A stretch of DNA of 15,850 bases. It comes from JABCPE02 sp963509715. Lineage in GTDB: Bacteria > Bacteroidota > Bacteroidia > Flavobacteriales > Weeksellaceae. Shown here one piece after another: positions 7,156 to 13,499 of the stretch. The notes below the pieces were generated by a model, which did no database searches, was not told the DNA's origin, and saw only the letters and a list, made by a program, of their open reading frames with translations. The first letter of the stretch is position 1. Each line of letters opens with the position of its first letter. The translations under genes were made by a program, and so were the position numbers. The stretch lies in NCBI GenBank assembly GCA_963509715.1, contig CAUPCB010000036.1:1-15850 (forward strand), read 5' to 3'.

Positions 7156-8933
7156 TATTTTGAAAGATGATAATGTCTTAGCTGATGTTCCTTCTGGCGT
7201 GCATTGCTGAAACAAGATACTCGTTTTAGATAGCCTATCACTCTAGTAGCGTGGTCTATATCCTTGGAATGACAACTGCTGCACTCGTACAGAGTTCGTT
7301 TGTCTATGTGGTCACAGTCGTTACAAATAGTAATACGAATATTAAAACAAAAATAATTACACCCTGCTAATGATGTGGCATTCAGTAACTTGAGGAAACC
7401 TTCTTTGTTTGGCGTTTCTTCTAAATTGAGATGAAGAGCCGAGCCGCCATCCAGATATTGGATGATTTCTTTTCCGTGAAGAATAATTTTATCTAAAACA
7501 TTAATCTTCTCATTTTCAACAGGGTAGAAGTAGGAGTTGTAGCACTCACGAGGTGAGAACAAGCCATCTTTTTTGTCCCAAATAGCATTTTTCACACCGA
7601 GGTTTTCTGCTGGAACAAATTCCGTGTTGAACATATAACCGTAGAGCTGTTTTGCTTTTTTATTTTCTTCGTAAATGATTTTAAGATAATGACTTACGAA
7701 ATTTTTATAATCTGTATTGTTGCTTGCCTCTATGCCCAGATATTCGGCAGCCTCCACCATTCCATTGATTCCGATGGTTAAAAATTGTTTATCCAAAGAG
7801 ATAAAACCAGCATCATACACAGGCAGAAGTCCTGCAGCTTTGTATTCTTCTACTAATTTTCGGAAAGCAACCTGATATTTATGTATTTTTTGAATTTCTT
7901 TAGCAATGTCTTTTTTTAGCTGAATTAGTCTATTGATATTCAGTGTGATAACATTGATAGAACCTGTCGCCACGCCGCCAGCACCGAGCGAATAGCTGAA
8001 GGTATTATCGCTGATTTCGTTGCGCAGTCGGCAGCAGGAAGCTAGGCTGTCTGCACTCTCAGACTGATAAACAAAGAAAGAATTTCCCTCGCTGAGTTCT
8101 TCCGCACACATTTCCGCAAATTCGCTATCCACAGGTTTAGTTCCGTCTGTGAGCATGGCTGCGGTAACCACTGGGAAAGTCAAAATAGCTTTGGTTCTTT
8201 CGGCATTAAACCACTTCATAAAGAATTTTTGGAAACGAGAAAATCGCTCCCAGTCAGGGCGGGTCATATCAGGAAAGACAAACTCGCCAAACATGCTGTC
8301 AAAATAAGGCTTGTCATAAAGCGAAATGTTCCAAAATACGGACTGATATCCGCGCGCAGCCGCTGGTTGATTGATTGCATAGACCACATGCTGCAAGTGG
8401 TTTTCTATGGTTTTAGTATTGGTTTCTAAATAGTTTTCACCAAAATCTTTCGCTGCAAAGTGGTCAAAATAAAGCAAAAACTCCACCGTTGCCAAAGCCC
8501 CTGCAAACTGTGAACTTACCGCAAAAACTAAATTTACAAACTCACCGCAGAAACTCTCCAAATGCTTTGGTGCTCTACTTTCTCCGCCTATTTTCAAAAG
8601 TCCGTCAAGCAGGAAAGGATACATGCTGATAGACACGCAGTAGGGCTTTAGAGAGGTTTCGTCATGGACATAGATTTCGTGATTTTCTATCTGGCGAACA
8701 TACTCATTTGCAGTCTCTTCATCAAAAAGACTTGCGATTTTTCTTCGCACCAGTTCGCGGTTGATTTGGATATTGATATCCTTGTTGATTTCAGCCTCCA
8801 TGGTAGCGATGTTTTTGGAGGTTACATTTGCGTTTGCATCCACAGAAGAAGCTGATGCGGCGTTACCTGCTTTGATGTAATTTTGGATAAAATCAATTTT
8901 CTTATTGATTTGTGAAGGTGTTAAACGAATCAT
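7155..8933 (-). CDS. nrdD: Anaerobic (class III) ribonucleoside-triphosphate reductase, catalytic subunit
   Basis: This 592-residue enzyme makes deoxyribonucleotides without oxygen, using a glycyl radical. The C-terminal radical site is RVIGYLKRV, with Gly567. Just before it is the zinc site with four cysteines, CNDC (537, 540) and CSSC (551, 554). Candidate thiyl-radical cysteines are Cys99 (KPYCVSI) and the pair Cys300/301 (ASCCRLRNE). The family signature region SYSLGAGGVATGSINVITLNINRL (313-336) is intact. It is shorter than the roughly 710-residue E. coli enzyme because the N-terminal ATP-cone is missing, so dATP feedback by that domain is not expected. It sits 11 bases downstream of nrdG, its activase, and overlaps the DUF58 gene by one base. 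No frameshift or missing residue was found. Confidence 0.97.
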   Translation of the reverse strand: MIRLTPSQINKKIDFIQNYIKAGNAASASSVDANANVTSKNIATMEAEINKDINIQINRELVRRKIASLFDEETANEYVRQIENHEIYVHDETSLKPYCVSISMYPFLLDGLLKIGGESRAPKHLESFCGEFVNLVFAVSSQFAGALATVEFLLYFDHFAAKDFGENYLETNTKTIENHLQHVVYAINQPAAARGYQSVFWNISLYDKPYFDSMFGEFVFPDMTRPDWERFSRFQKFFMKWFNAERTKAILTFPVVTAAMLTDGTKPVDSEFAEMCAEELSEGNSFFVYQSESADSLASCCRLRNEISDNTFSYSLGAGGVATGSINVITLNINRLIQLKKDIAKEIQKIHKYQVAFRKLVEEYKAAGLLPVYDAGFISLDKQFLTIGINGMVEAAEYLGIEASNNTDYKNFVSHYLKIIYEENKKAKQLYGYMFNTEFVPAENLGVKNAIWDKKDGLFSPRECYNSYFYPVENEKINVLDKIILHGKEIIQYLDGGSALHLNLEETPNKEGFLKLLNATSLAGCNYFCFNIRITICNDCDHIDKRTLYECSSCHSKDIDHATRVIGYLKRVSCFSNARQKEHQLRHYHLSK

Positions 8934-8944
8934 AGCATTAAATT

Positions 8945-9397
8945 TTATGGTTTTACAAAATAATGATTTAGTAGTTTATTAGTTTTTACCTCTATAAATT
9001 TTTGATTGGTTTTTGGACTGTCCAATCCGCCCAATTCTGCTATCCAAGGCCCTGTTTTCAGCCAAGTGAGATGGTTTTTAATCTCATCCGAAACATCTTC
9101 CATTCCTGTGTAAAGACAGGTGTTTAGTCCGTTGTCTTCGGCTGTTTTTAGTTTGTTTATTAAATCTTCTTCCTCCCATTCGCCTCCCATAAAGAGAACA
9201 CAAGAAATCATACTTTTGTATTTGTCCAAAAAATCAGAAAACAGCTCATTGGTCAAAATTTCTCCGCTTCCGTTTTTCCATAAAAATGGCGAGTGACAGC
9301 CTTCGCACCGCAGAGGACAGCCTGTGATACTGAAACAAAGGCTGATTTGCCCAGGAACTTCCTGCAGCACCACTTGTATGTCATGATAGCGGAGCAT
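8945..9397 (-). CDS. nrdG: Anaerobic ribonucleotide reductase activating protein (radical SAM)
   Basis: This 150-residue radical-SAM enzyme forms the glycyl radical on NrdD. The iron-sulfur motif is CPLRCEGC (Cys27, Cys31, Cys34; CX3CX2C). The SAM-binding glycine motif FMGGEW lies at 69-74. The late segment TGPWIAELGGLDSPKTNQKFIEV (115-137) is the usual NrdG C-terminal signature. Length is normal. Order is nrdG then nrdD, the reverse of E. coli. The start ATG is 7 bases after the moxR stop, and the gene ends 11 bases before nrdD, so it is in the same transcript. An oxygen-labile cluster means both proteins only work under low oxygen. Confidence 0.95.
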   Translation of the reverse strand: MLRYHDIQVVLQEVPGQISLCFSITGCPLRCEGCHSPFLWKNGSGEILTNELFSDFLDKYKSMISCVLFMGGEWEEEDLINKLKTAEDNGLNTCLYTGMEDVSDEIKNHLTWLKTGPWIAELGGLDSPKTNQKFIEVKTNKLLNHYFVKP

Positions 9398-9404
9398 TTT
9401 TCCA

Positions 9405-10409
9405 TTAAGGAGCTTGTATTTTGCTCAAAATTTTATCTATAATATTTTCTGCGCTGATGTTTTCGGCTTCAGCCTCGAAGGTAAGCCCTATACGATGACG
9501 AAGAACATCTTTTGCGATACTTTTCACATCTTCTGGAATCACGAAAGCTCTATTTTTGAGGAATGCCACAGCACGAGAGGCGATAGCCAAGTTGATAGAA
9601 GCCCTCGGTGAAACACCAAAACTGATGTAATCTTTCAGTTCTGCAAGTCCGTATTGCTCAGGATAACGGGTCGCAAAAACCATATCAAGAATATATTTTT
9701 CTATCTTTTCATCAAGGTAAATCTGGTTGATAAGTTCCTTTGCTTCTGAGATGTTTTCCAGCGAAATTACTGGTTTTATCTTCGGCTGGTGGGCTGTAGC
9801 TACCATGCGCATTACCTTTCGCTCATCTTCAAAAGAAGGATAGTCTATCTTGCATTTCAGCATAAAACGGTCGCTCTGCGCTTCTGGCAGGAGGTAAGTT
9901 CCTTCTTGGTCTATTGGGTTCTGCGTCGCTAAAACCAAGAAAGGTTTTGGCAGCGGCATGGTCTCATCGCCTATGGTTACTTGTTTTTCCTGCATGGCTT
10001 CCAAGAGGGCGGACTGCACTTTGGAAGGCGCACGGTTGATTTCATCCGCTAAAACGAAATTAGCGAAAATAGGCCCTTTTTTGACCAAAAAATCATTTTC
10101 TTTCACATTATAAATCATCGTCCCGATGACATCCGCAGGCAGCAAATCGGGAGTAAATTGTATTCTGGAAAATTCTCCACTTACAGCCTCGGAAAGGGTC
10201 TTGATAGCCAAGGTTTTTGCCAGCCCAGGAACTCCTTCCAAAAGGATGTGTCCATTTCCGAGAAGTCCTATGAGTAGGCGTTCCACCATGTATTCTTGTC
10301 CGATGATGGCTTTGTTGATTTCTTCCTTCAAAAGGGAAAAATAATGGTTCTGAACTTGTATTTTTTCAGTTAATATTTTTATTTCTTCTGCTTGATGTAA
10401 TTCTGACAT
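9405..10409 (-). CDS. MoxR-family AAA+ ATPase
   Basis: This 334-residue MoxR-type ATPase carries Walker A GVPGLAKT (59-66), Walker B FVLADEINRAP (118-128), sensor 1 ATQNP (161-165) and the arginine-bearing SDRF (179-182). MoxR ATPases act as chaperone-like remodelers of complexes built with VWA-domain proteins, here most likely the DUF58 protein and BatA. I chose the ATG at 10409 (MSELHQAEEI). A TTG eleven codons upstream is in frame but would add a hydrophobic stretch atypical of the family. It is the first gene of the operon, with nrdG following after 7 bases. A 411-base gene-free region lies upstream, holding at least one candidate promoter box. Confidence 0.95.
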   Translation of the reverse strand: MSELHQAEEIKILTEKIQVQNHYFSLLKEEINKAIIGQEYMVERLLIGLLGNGHILLEGVPGLAKTLAIKTLSEAVSGEFSRIQFTPDLLPADVIGTMIYNVKENDFLVKKGPIFANFVLADEINRAPSKVQSALLEAMQEKQVTIGDETMPLPKPFLVLATQNPIDQEGTYLLPEAQSDRFMLKCKIDYPSFEDERKVMRMVATAHQPKIKPVISLENISEAKELINQIYLDEKIEKYILDMVFATRYPEQYGLAELKDYISFGVSPRASINLAIASRAVAFLKNRAFVIPEDVKSIAKDVLRHRIGLTFEAEAENISAENIIDKILSKIQAP

Positions 10410-10506
10410 AATTGTTAAAATGAGTGGGTAAATTTCTAACAAAAATGTTTAATAATCAAAAAATAAGTATTAAAGTTTGTTAAAAAACGAATCTAGCCAA
10501 ATCAAT

Positions 10507-10538
10507 TTTGTTTAATCCAATTAAATAGATTATTTTTG
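10507..10538 (+). promoter_or_regulatory. Orphan Bacteroidota-type promoter, rightward
   Basis: TTTG (10507-10510) is followed after 20 bases by TATTTTTG (10531-10538), which fits the -33 TTTG and -7 TAnnTTTG consensus at normal spacing. No gene starts within about 280 bases downstream until the ATPase, which has its own closer promoter. It may be a remnant, an sRNA promoter, or chance in AT-rich DNA. Confidence 0.4.
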
Positions 10539-10548
10539 GATTTTTAAA

Positions 10549-10556
10549 CAAAAATA
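10549..10556 (-). promoter_or_regulatory. Candidate -7 promoter box for the moxR-nrdG-nrdD-bat operon
   Basis: The minus strand reads TATTTTTG, an exact TAnnTTTG match, about 140 bases upstream of the moxR ATG. No clear -33 TTG is seen. If used, the leader would be about 130 bases long. It lies just beyond the rightward box at 10531-10538, so the two would be closely divergent. Confidence 0.35.
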
Positions 10557-10748
10557 GAAGAAGGATTATCACTTTGTGGCTCATCAGCAGATAAGGGAAA
10601 AACTGAGAAAGGTTCTTTTTTAAGTATTAATTGCTGAACAGACGAATAAAAGTTTATTTATTTTCTGCTTTCACCTATTTTTCAGGCTTTTCAAGGTAAC
10701 TTATTGGTGTTTATCCTTTTTTATGAAGTTTTTTATTTAAATGCGACA

Positions 10749-10770
10749 GCAACTTTGCAACTTGGTTGCA
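10749..10770 (+). promoter_or_regulatory. Candidate metal-regulator operator at the ATPase promoter
   Basis: The perfect inverted repeat TGCAAC-TTG-GTTGCA (10756-10770) overlaps the -33 region of the ATPase promoter. A further direct half-site GCAACTT at 10749-10755 repeats the one at 10757-10763 with 8-base periodicity, so three half-sites line up. Such a site over -33 would suit a repressor of the ArsR, Fur/Zur or similar families. No regulator gene is visible in the window, so the protein is unknown. Confidence 0.5.
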
Positions 10771-10790
10771 TTCTCTTTTATTTACTTTTG
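10762..10790 (+). promoter_or_regulatory. Promoter of the metal-transporting ATPase
   Basis: TTG (10762-10764) is followed after 18 bases by TACTTTTG (10783-10790), an exact match to the Bacteroidota -7 consensus. The ATG is 30 bases further on at 10821. The same TACTTTTG box recurs before the yitT remnant at 12860. Confidence 0.65.
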
Positions 10791-10820
10791 CATCGAAATT
10801 AGTAACAAATCTAAAAAACA

Positions 10821-12707
10821 ATGAAAAAGAAACTAATAAGAATCAGTCTAACCTCTGTGCTGTTACTAGTAGCATGGTTAACAGAGCGTAACTGTAATCT
10901 ACCGATATGGCAAATACTCATCATTTATCTTATTCCATATTTACTTATCAGCTACGATGTATTACACGAAGCTGTAGAAGGAATTATGGAGGGCAACCCT
11001 TTTGATGAGAATTTTCTTATAGCTGTTGCCACAATAGGAGCTTTCGTTGTGGGCTTTTTACCCAATGGCGAGCCTCAATTCTTAGAAGGTGTCTTCGTAA
11101 TGTTATTCTTCCAAATTGGCGAATTGTTTGAACATTATGCTAAAGATAAAACTCGTGACTCCATTTCAGATCTAATGGATATACATCCAGACACAGCTAA
11201 CGTTTTAAGAAATGGCGAATCAATCGTGGTAAATCCTTCTACTATTGCTGTTGGAGAAGTAGTTGTTATCAAACCAGGCGAAAAAATTCCGCTTGACGGA
11301 GAAGTAATTGAGGGTAGTTCAAGTTTAAATACGGTAGCACTAACAGGAGAAAGTGTTCCCAAGGATGTAGCATTTGGGGATTCTGTCATATCTGGTTGCG
11401 TAAATATATCAGGAGTATTGAAGGTGAAAGTGAATAAAACTTTCAGTAATTCTACTGCATCCAAAATTTTAAATTTAGTAGAAGAAGCAAGCGAAAGCAA
11501 ATCAAAAAGCGAATCTTTCATTCGTCGATTTGCACGAATTTACACACCTATAGTAGTTATTTCTGCCCTCTTTTTAGCGTTTATTCCGCCATTTTTTGCT
11601 GCAAGCTATACTGATGCTTTATTTACTTGGCTTTATCGTGCACTTACATTTCTTATTGTAAGTTGTCCATGTGCTTTAGTGATTTCCATCCCTTTATCGT
11701 TCTTCTGTGGTATTGGTGGTGCTGGACACGTTGGTATTCTTATAAAAGGAGGCAACTATATGGAAGCATTAGCACGCACCAAAACAATTGTATTCGACAA
11801 AACAGGCACACTAACCCGTGGTGTTTTTGAGGTGGAATCCATTCATCCAAATAATATTTCAGAACAGGAATTCTTGCATCTTGCAGCCCATGTAGAGCAA
11901 TATTCTACTCACCCCATTGCTACTGCATTATGTAATGCCTACAAAGACAACTCTTGTGATTGTAAAGTTGAAAACATAAAAGAGATTGCCGGTCAAGGTA
12001 TTTCTGCCGAAATCAACGGCAAAAACATATGTGTAGGAAATGAAAAAATGATGAAATCAATTGGAGCAGAAATAGTAAATTGCGACAAATGTAATCACTT
12101 CAAAGGTACCATAATATATGTTGGGATAGACGGAGTATATGCTGGGCACATCATCATATCCGACCAAATAAAAACTGATTCTGCACACGCTATTACATCA
12201 TTAAAGAAAGTGGGAATAGAAAAAACTGTAATGTTAACAGGTGACCACAAAGAGGTTGCAAACTTTGTATCTGAGCAATTAGGTATAGATGAGCATTATA
12301 GTGAACTAATGCCTGCCGATAAAGTTGAACATGTTGAACGCCTGCTTAACGAAAAATCGGCAAACAACACACTTGCTTTTGTTGGCGATGGAATAAACGA
12401 TGCTCCAGTATTAGCTCGAGCAGATATTGGCATAGCCATGGGAGCACTTGGAAGTGATGCAGCCATAGAAGCTGCAGATGTAGTTTTAATGGACGACAAA
12501 CCTTCCAAAATTGTCAAAGCCATCGGTATTTCTCGTCGAACAATAGGCATTGCACGCCAAAATGCAATATTTGCTATTGGCGTTAAGGTTGCAGTACTTG
12601 CACTTTCCACCATTGGTATAGTAACAATGGGAATGGCAGTTTTTGCCGATGTAGGTGTTATGGTATTTGCCGTTTTAAATGCCACACGAGCTTTAAAGGT
12701 AAAATAA
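10821..12707 (+). CDS. Heavy-metal translocating P-type ATPase (Zn/Cd/Pb, ZntA/CadA-like)
   Basis: This 628-residue P1B ATPase exports divalent metal ions across the inner membrane. In order it shows TGES (175-178, actuator domain), the transmembrane metal site SCPCALVISIP (281-291; Cys282, Cys284), the phosphorylation motif DKTGTLT (326-332), the HP motif (364-365), MLTGD (471-475) and GDGINDAP (522-529). Lys589 and Asp610 lie 21 residues apart in the last two helices, like the Lys/Asp pair of E. coli ZntA, which supports Zn/Cd/Pb rather than Cu. There is no N-terminal HMA domain. Instead the nucleotide-binding domain has Cys379-x-Cys381 and Cys421-xx-Cys424. The gene has its own promoter, sits between moxR and a recombination scar, and looks acquired. 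All catalytic motifs are intact. Confidence 0.93.
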   Translation: MKKKLIRISLTSVLLLVAWLTERNCNLPIWQILIIYLIPYLLISYDVLHEAVEGIMEGNPFDENFLIAVATIGAFVVGFLPNGEPQFLEGVFVMLFFQIGELFEHYAKDKTRDSISDLMDIHPDTANVLRNGESIVVNPSTIAVGEVVVIKPGEKIPLDGEVIEGSSSLNTVALTGESVPKDVAFGDSVISGCVNISGVLKVKVNKTFSNSTASKILNLVEEASESKSKSESFIRRFARIYTPIVVISALFLAFIPPFFAASYTDALFTWLYRALTFLIVSCPCALVISIPLSFFCGIGGAGHVGILIKGGNYMEALARTKTIVFDKTGTLTRGVFEVESIHPNNISEQEFLHLAAHVEQYSTHPIATALCNAYKDNSCDCKVENIKEIAGQGISAEINGKNICVGNEKMMKSIGAEIVNCDKCNHFKGTIIYVGIDGVYAGHIIISDQIKTDSAHAITSLKKVGIEKTVMLTGDHKEVANFVSEQLGIDEHYSELMPADKVEHVERLLNEKSANNTLAFVGDGINDAPVLARADIGIAMGALGSDAAIEAADVVLMDDKPSKIVKAIGISRRTIGIARQNAIFAIGVKVAVLALSTIGIVTMGMAVFADVGVMVFAVLNATRALKVK

Positions 12708-12709
12708 GT

Positions 12710-12738
12710 ATATTCTTTTAACGCCACAAAAAGAATAT
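12710..12738 (+). terminator. Hairpin just after the ATPase stop codon
   Basis: A perfect 10-base inverted repeat, ATATTCTTTT (12710-12719) and AAAAGAATAT (12729-12738), with a 9-base loop starts three bases after the TAA. It is AT-rich and lacks a following T-run, so it may be a weak terminator or an mRNA 3'-end stabiliser. Confidence 0.4.
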
Positions 12739-12778
12739 GCCAATACAAAAAACAATATAATATATAAAATCAAAATCA

Positions 12779-12843
12779 AAAGCGAATGCCTTCATTGCAA
12801 TTTATGCTTTATGGGGGCATTTTTTGTGCTTTAAAATCGCTTT
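12779..12843 (+). terminator. Nested inverted repeat with T-run, probable terminator
   Basis: An inner stem AATGCC (12785-12790) with GGCATT (12816-12821) runs straight into a run of six T's, as expected of an intrinsic terminator, though the loop is long (25 bases). An outer stem AAAGCGA (12779-12785) with TCGCTTT (12837-12843) encloses it. The structure lies between the ATPase and the promoter of the yitT remnant, so it would stop ATPase transcripts. Confidence 0.5.
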
Positions 12844-12859
12844 ATTCAATTTAAATAAG

Positions 12860-12867
12860 TACTTTTG
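12860..12867 (+). promoter_or_regulatory. Promoter box before the yitT remnant
   Basis: TACTTTTG is an exact TAnnTTTG match 23 bases before the ATG at 12891, and identical to the box before the ATPase. The -33 element is not clear. Because yitT is broken and the DinB-like gene and rlmB follow in the same direction with no terminator, this promoter may now drive rlmB. Confidence 0.5.
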
Positions 12868-12890
12868 CAAAAAATAAATAGACTTAATAA

Positions 12891-13087
12891 ATGGTTATAA
12901 CAATTTCAAAAAGGGTACTTTATCGAGAAACTTTAGATTACATCATGATTGCTATCGGGTGTATCTCTACAGCATTGGTTGGACCATATTTTTACTTCCA
13001 AACGACATTAGTACGGGTGGTGTAGCAGGTTTATCATCTATTGTGTTTTGGGCATTCAATATTAAAGTTTCATATACCTACTTTTCT
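12891..13087 (+). pseudogene. YitT-family membrane protein, 5' fragment with frameshift
   Basis: The first frame from the ATG at 12891 gives MVITISKRVLYRETLDYIM followed by IAIGCISTAL and then runs out of the family pattern to a TAG at 13023. A second frame, starting near 12979, gives GWTIFLLPNDISTGGVAGLS and then SIVFWAFNIKVSYTYFS, the conserved N-terminal part of YitT-family (DUF161) proteins. The two join if one base is missing near 12978: GCATTGGTTGG would be GCATTGGGTTGG. Homology ends at about 13087, after roughly 65 of some 290 residues, where DinB-like sequence begins in another frame. The gene is therefore both frameshifted and truncated, and cannot make a functional transporter. An intact promoter box lies upstream. 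Confidence 0.8.
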
Positions 13088-13493
13088 TTTGGAAACGCCT
13101 TTTGATGCTCTTTTTGTGGTTCCAGATGGACTTAATAATCATATTTTTTGGAATATAGCCCATTGTGTTGCCACGCAGCAGCTTTTACATTATTACCTTA
13201 CAGGAAATGATTTTAGAGTAGACCAAAAATGGGTAGAACTCTACAAAAAAGGAACTTTTCCGTGTTTTGATGAAGAGGAGGAAGATGTAGAAAATTTGGC
13301 TTTTATATTAAAAGAAACTTCCAAGCTGCTGGCTTCTGATTATGATGAAGGATATTTTGCTGAGTATAAAACTTATTCCACGAGTTTTGGATTAGAGTTG
13401 AAAAATATTGAAAATGCCATTATTTATAATAATATACATGAAGGGATTCATCTCGGACATGTTATGGCTCAAAGAAAAATTTTATTAGGATAA
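13083..13493 (+). pseudogene. DinB-like gene lacking its 5' end
   Basis: From about 13083 the frame reads FLLETPFDALFVVPDGLNN and continues HIFWNIAHCVATQQLLHYYL, then to the end EGIHLGHVMAQRKILLG. This is a DinB-superfamily four-helix protein with the usual metal-site histidines (His in WNIAHC and the HEGIH pair near the C-terminus). Related proteins have about 20-25 more residues before this point, which are replaced here by the yitT fragment. The frame opens after a TAG at 13023-13025 and contains no ATG until the last nine codons. A TTG at 13041 would give a chimeric start encoded by yitT DNA. I call it a truncated pseudogene, although the remaining 136 codons are undamaged, so the event may be recent. 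rlmB starts 6 bases after the stop. Confidence 0.7.
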
Positions 13494-13499
13494 AGAAAA

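Larger units (their letters stand above)
10410..10820. other. AT-rich intergenic region between moxR and the metal ATPase
   Basis: This 411-base gap separates two diverging genes. It holds a candidate moxR promoter box (10549-10556), an unexplained plus-strand promoter-like pair (10507-10538), and the promoter and operator of the ATPase (10749-10790). The stretch from about 10560 to 10740 has no ATG-initiated frame of useful length on the plus strand, no tRNA and no recognisable insertion-sequence end. The left edge of the incoming ATPase segment probably lies somewhere in this gap, but I cannot place it. Confidence 0.6.

Noticed and set aside
7156..7215. Longer DUF58 protein starting at a TTG at 7215
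   Set aside because: The extra 20 residues are read from nrdD sequence in another frame, and the ATG at 7155 forms a TAATG overlap and matches the family start.
10410..10442. Longer MoxR starting at a TTG at 10442
   Set aside because: It adds a short hydrophobic segment not typical of MoxR; the ATG at 10409 gives a normal start.
10640..10740. Possible gene remnant: a Phe/Leu-rich translation in the gap left of the ATPase
   Set aside because: It has no start codon, no recognisable family and is what AT-rich DNA gives by chance.
10443..10820. Insertion-sequence ends or target-site duplications bounding the ATPase segment
   Set aside because: I looked for terminal inverted repeats and direct repeats near both edges and found none that I could support.
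11135..11521. A 128-codon minus-strand frame inside the metal ATPase gene, and another at 12296-12748
   Set aside because: Both are antisense to fully conserved ATPase motifs and have no recognisable domain.
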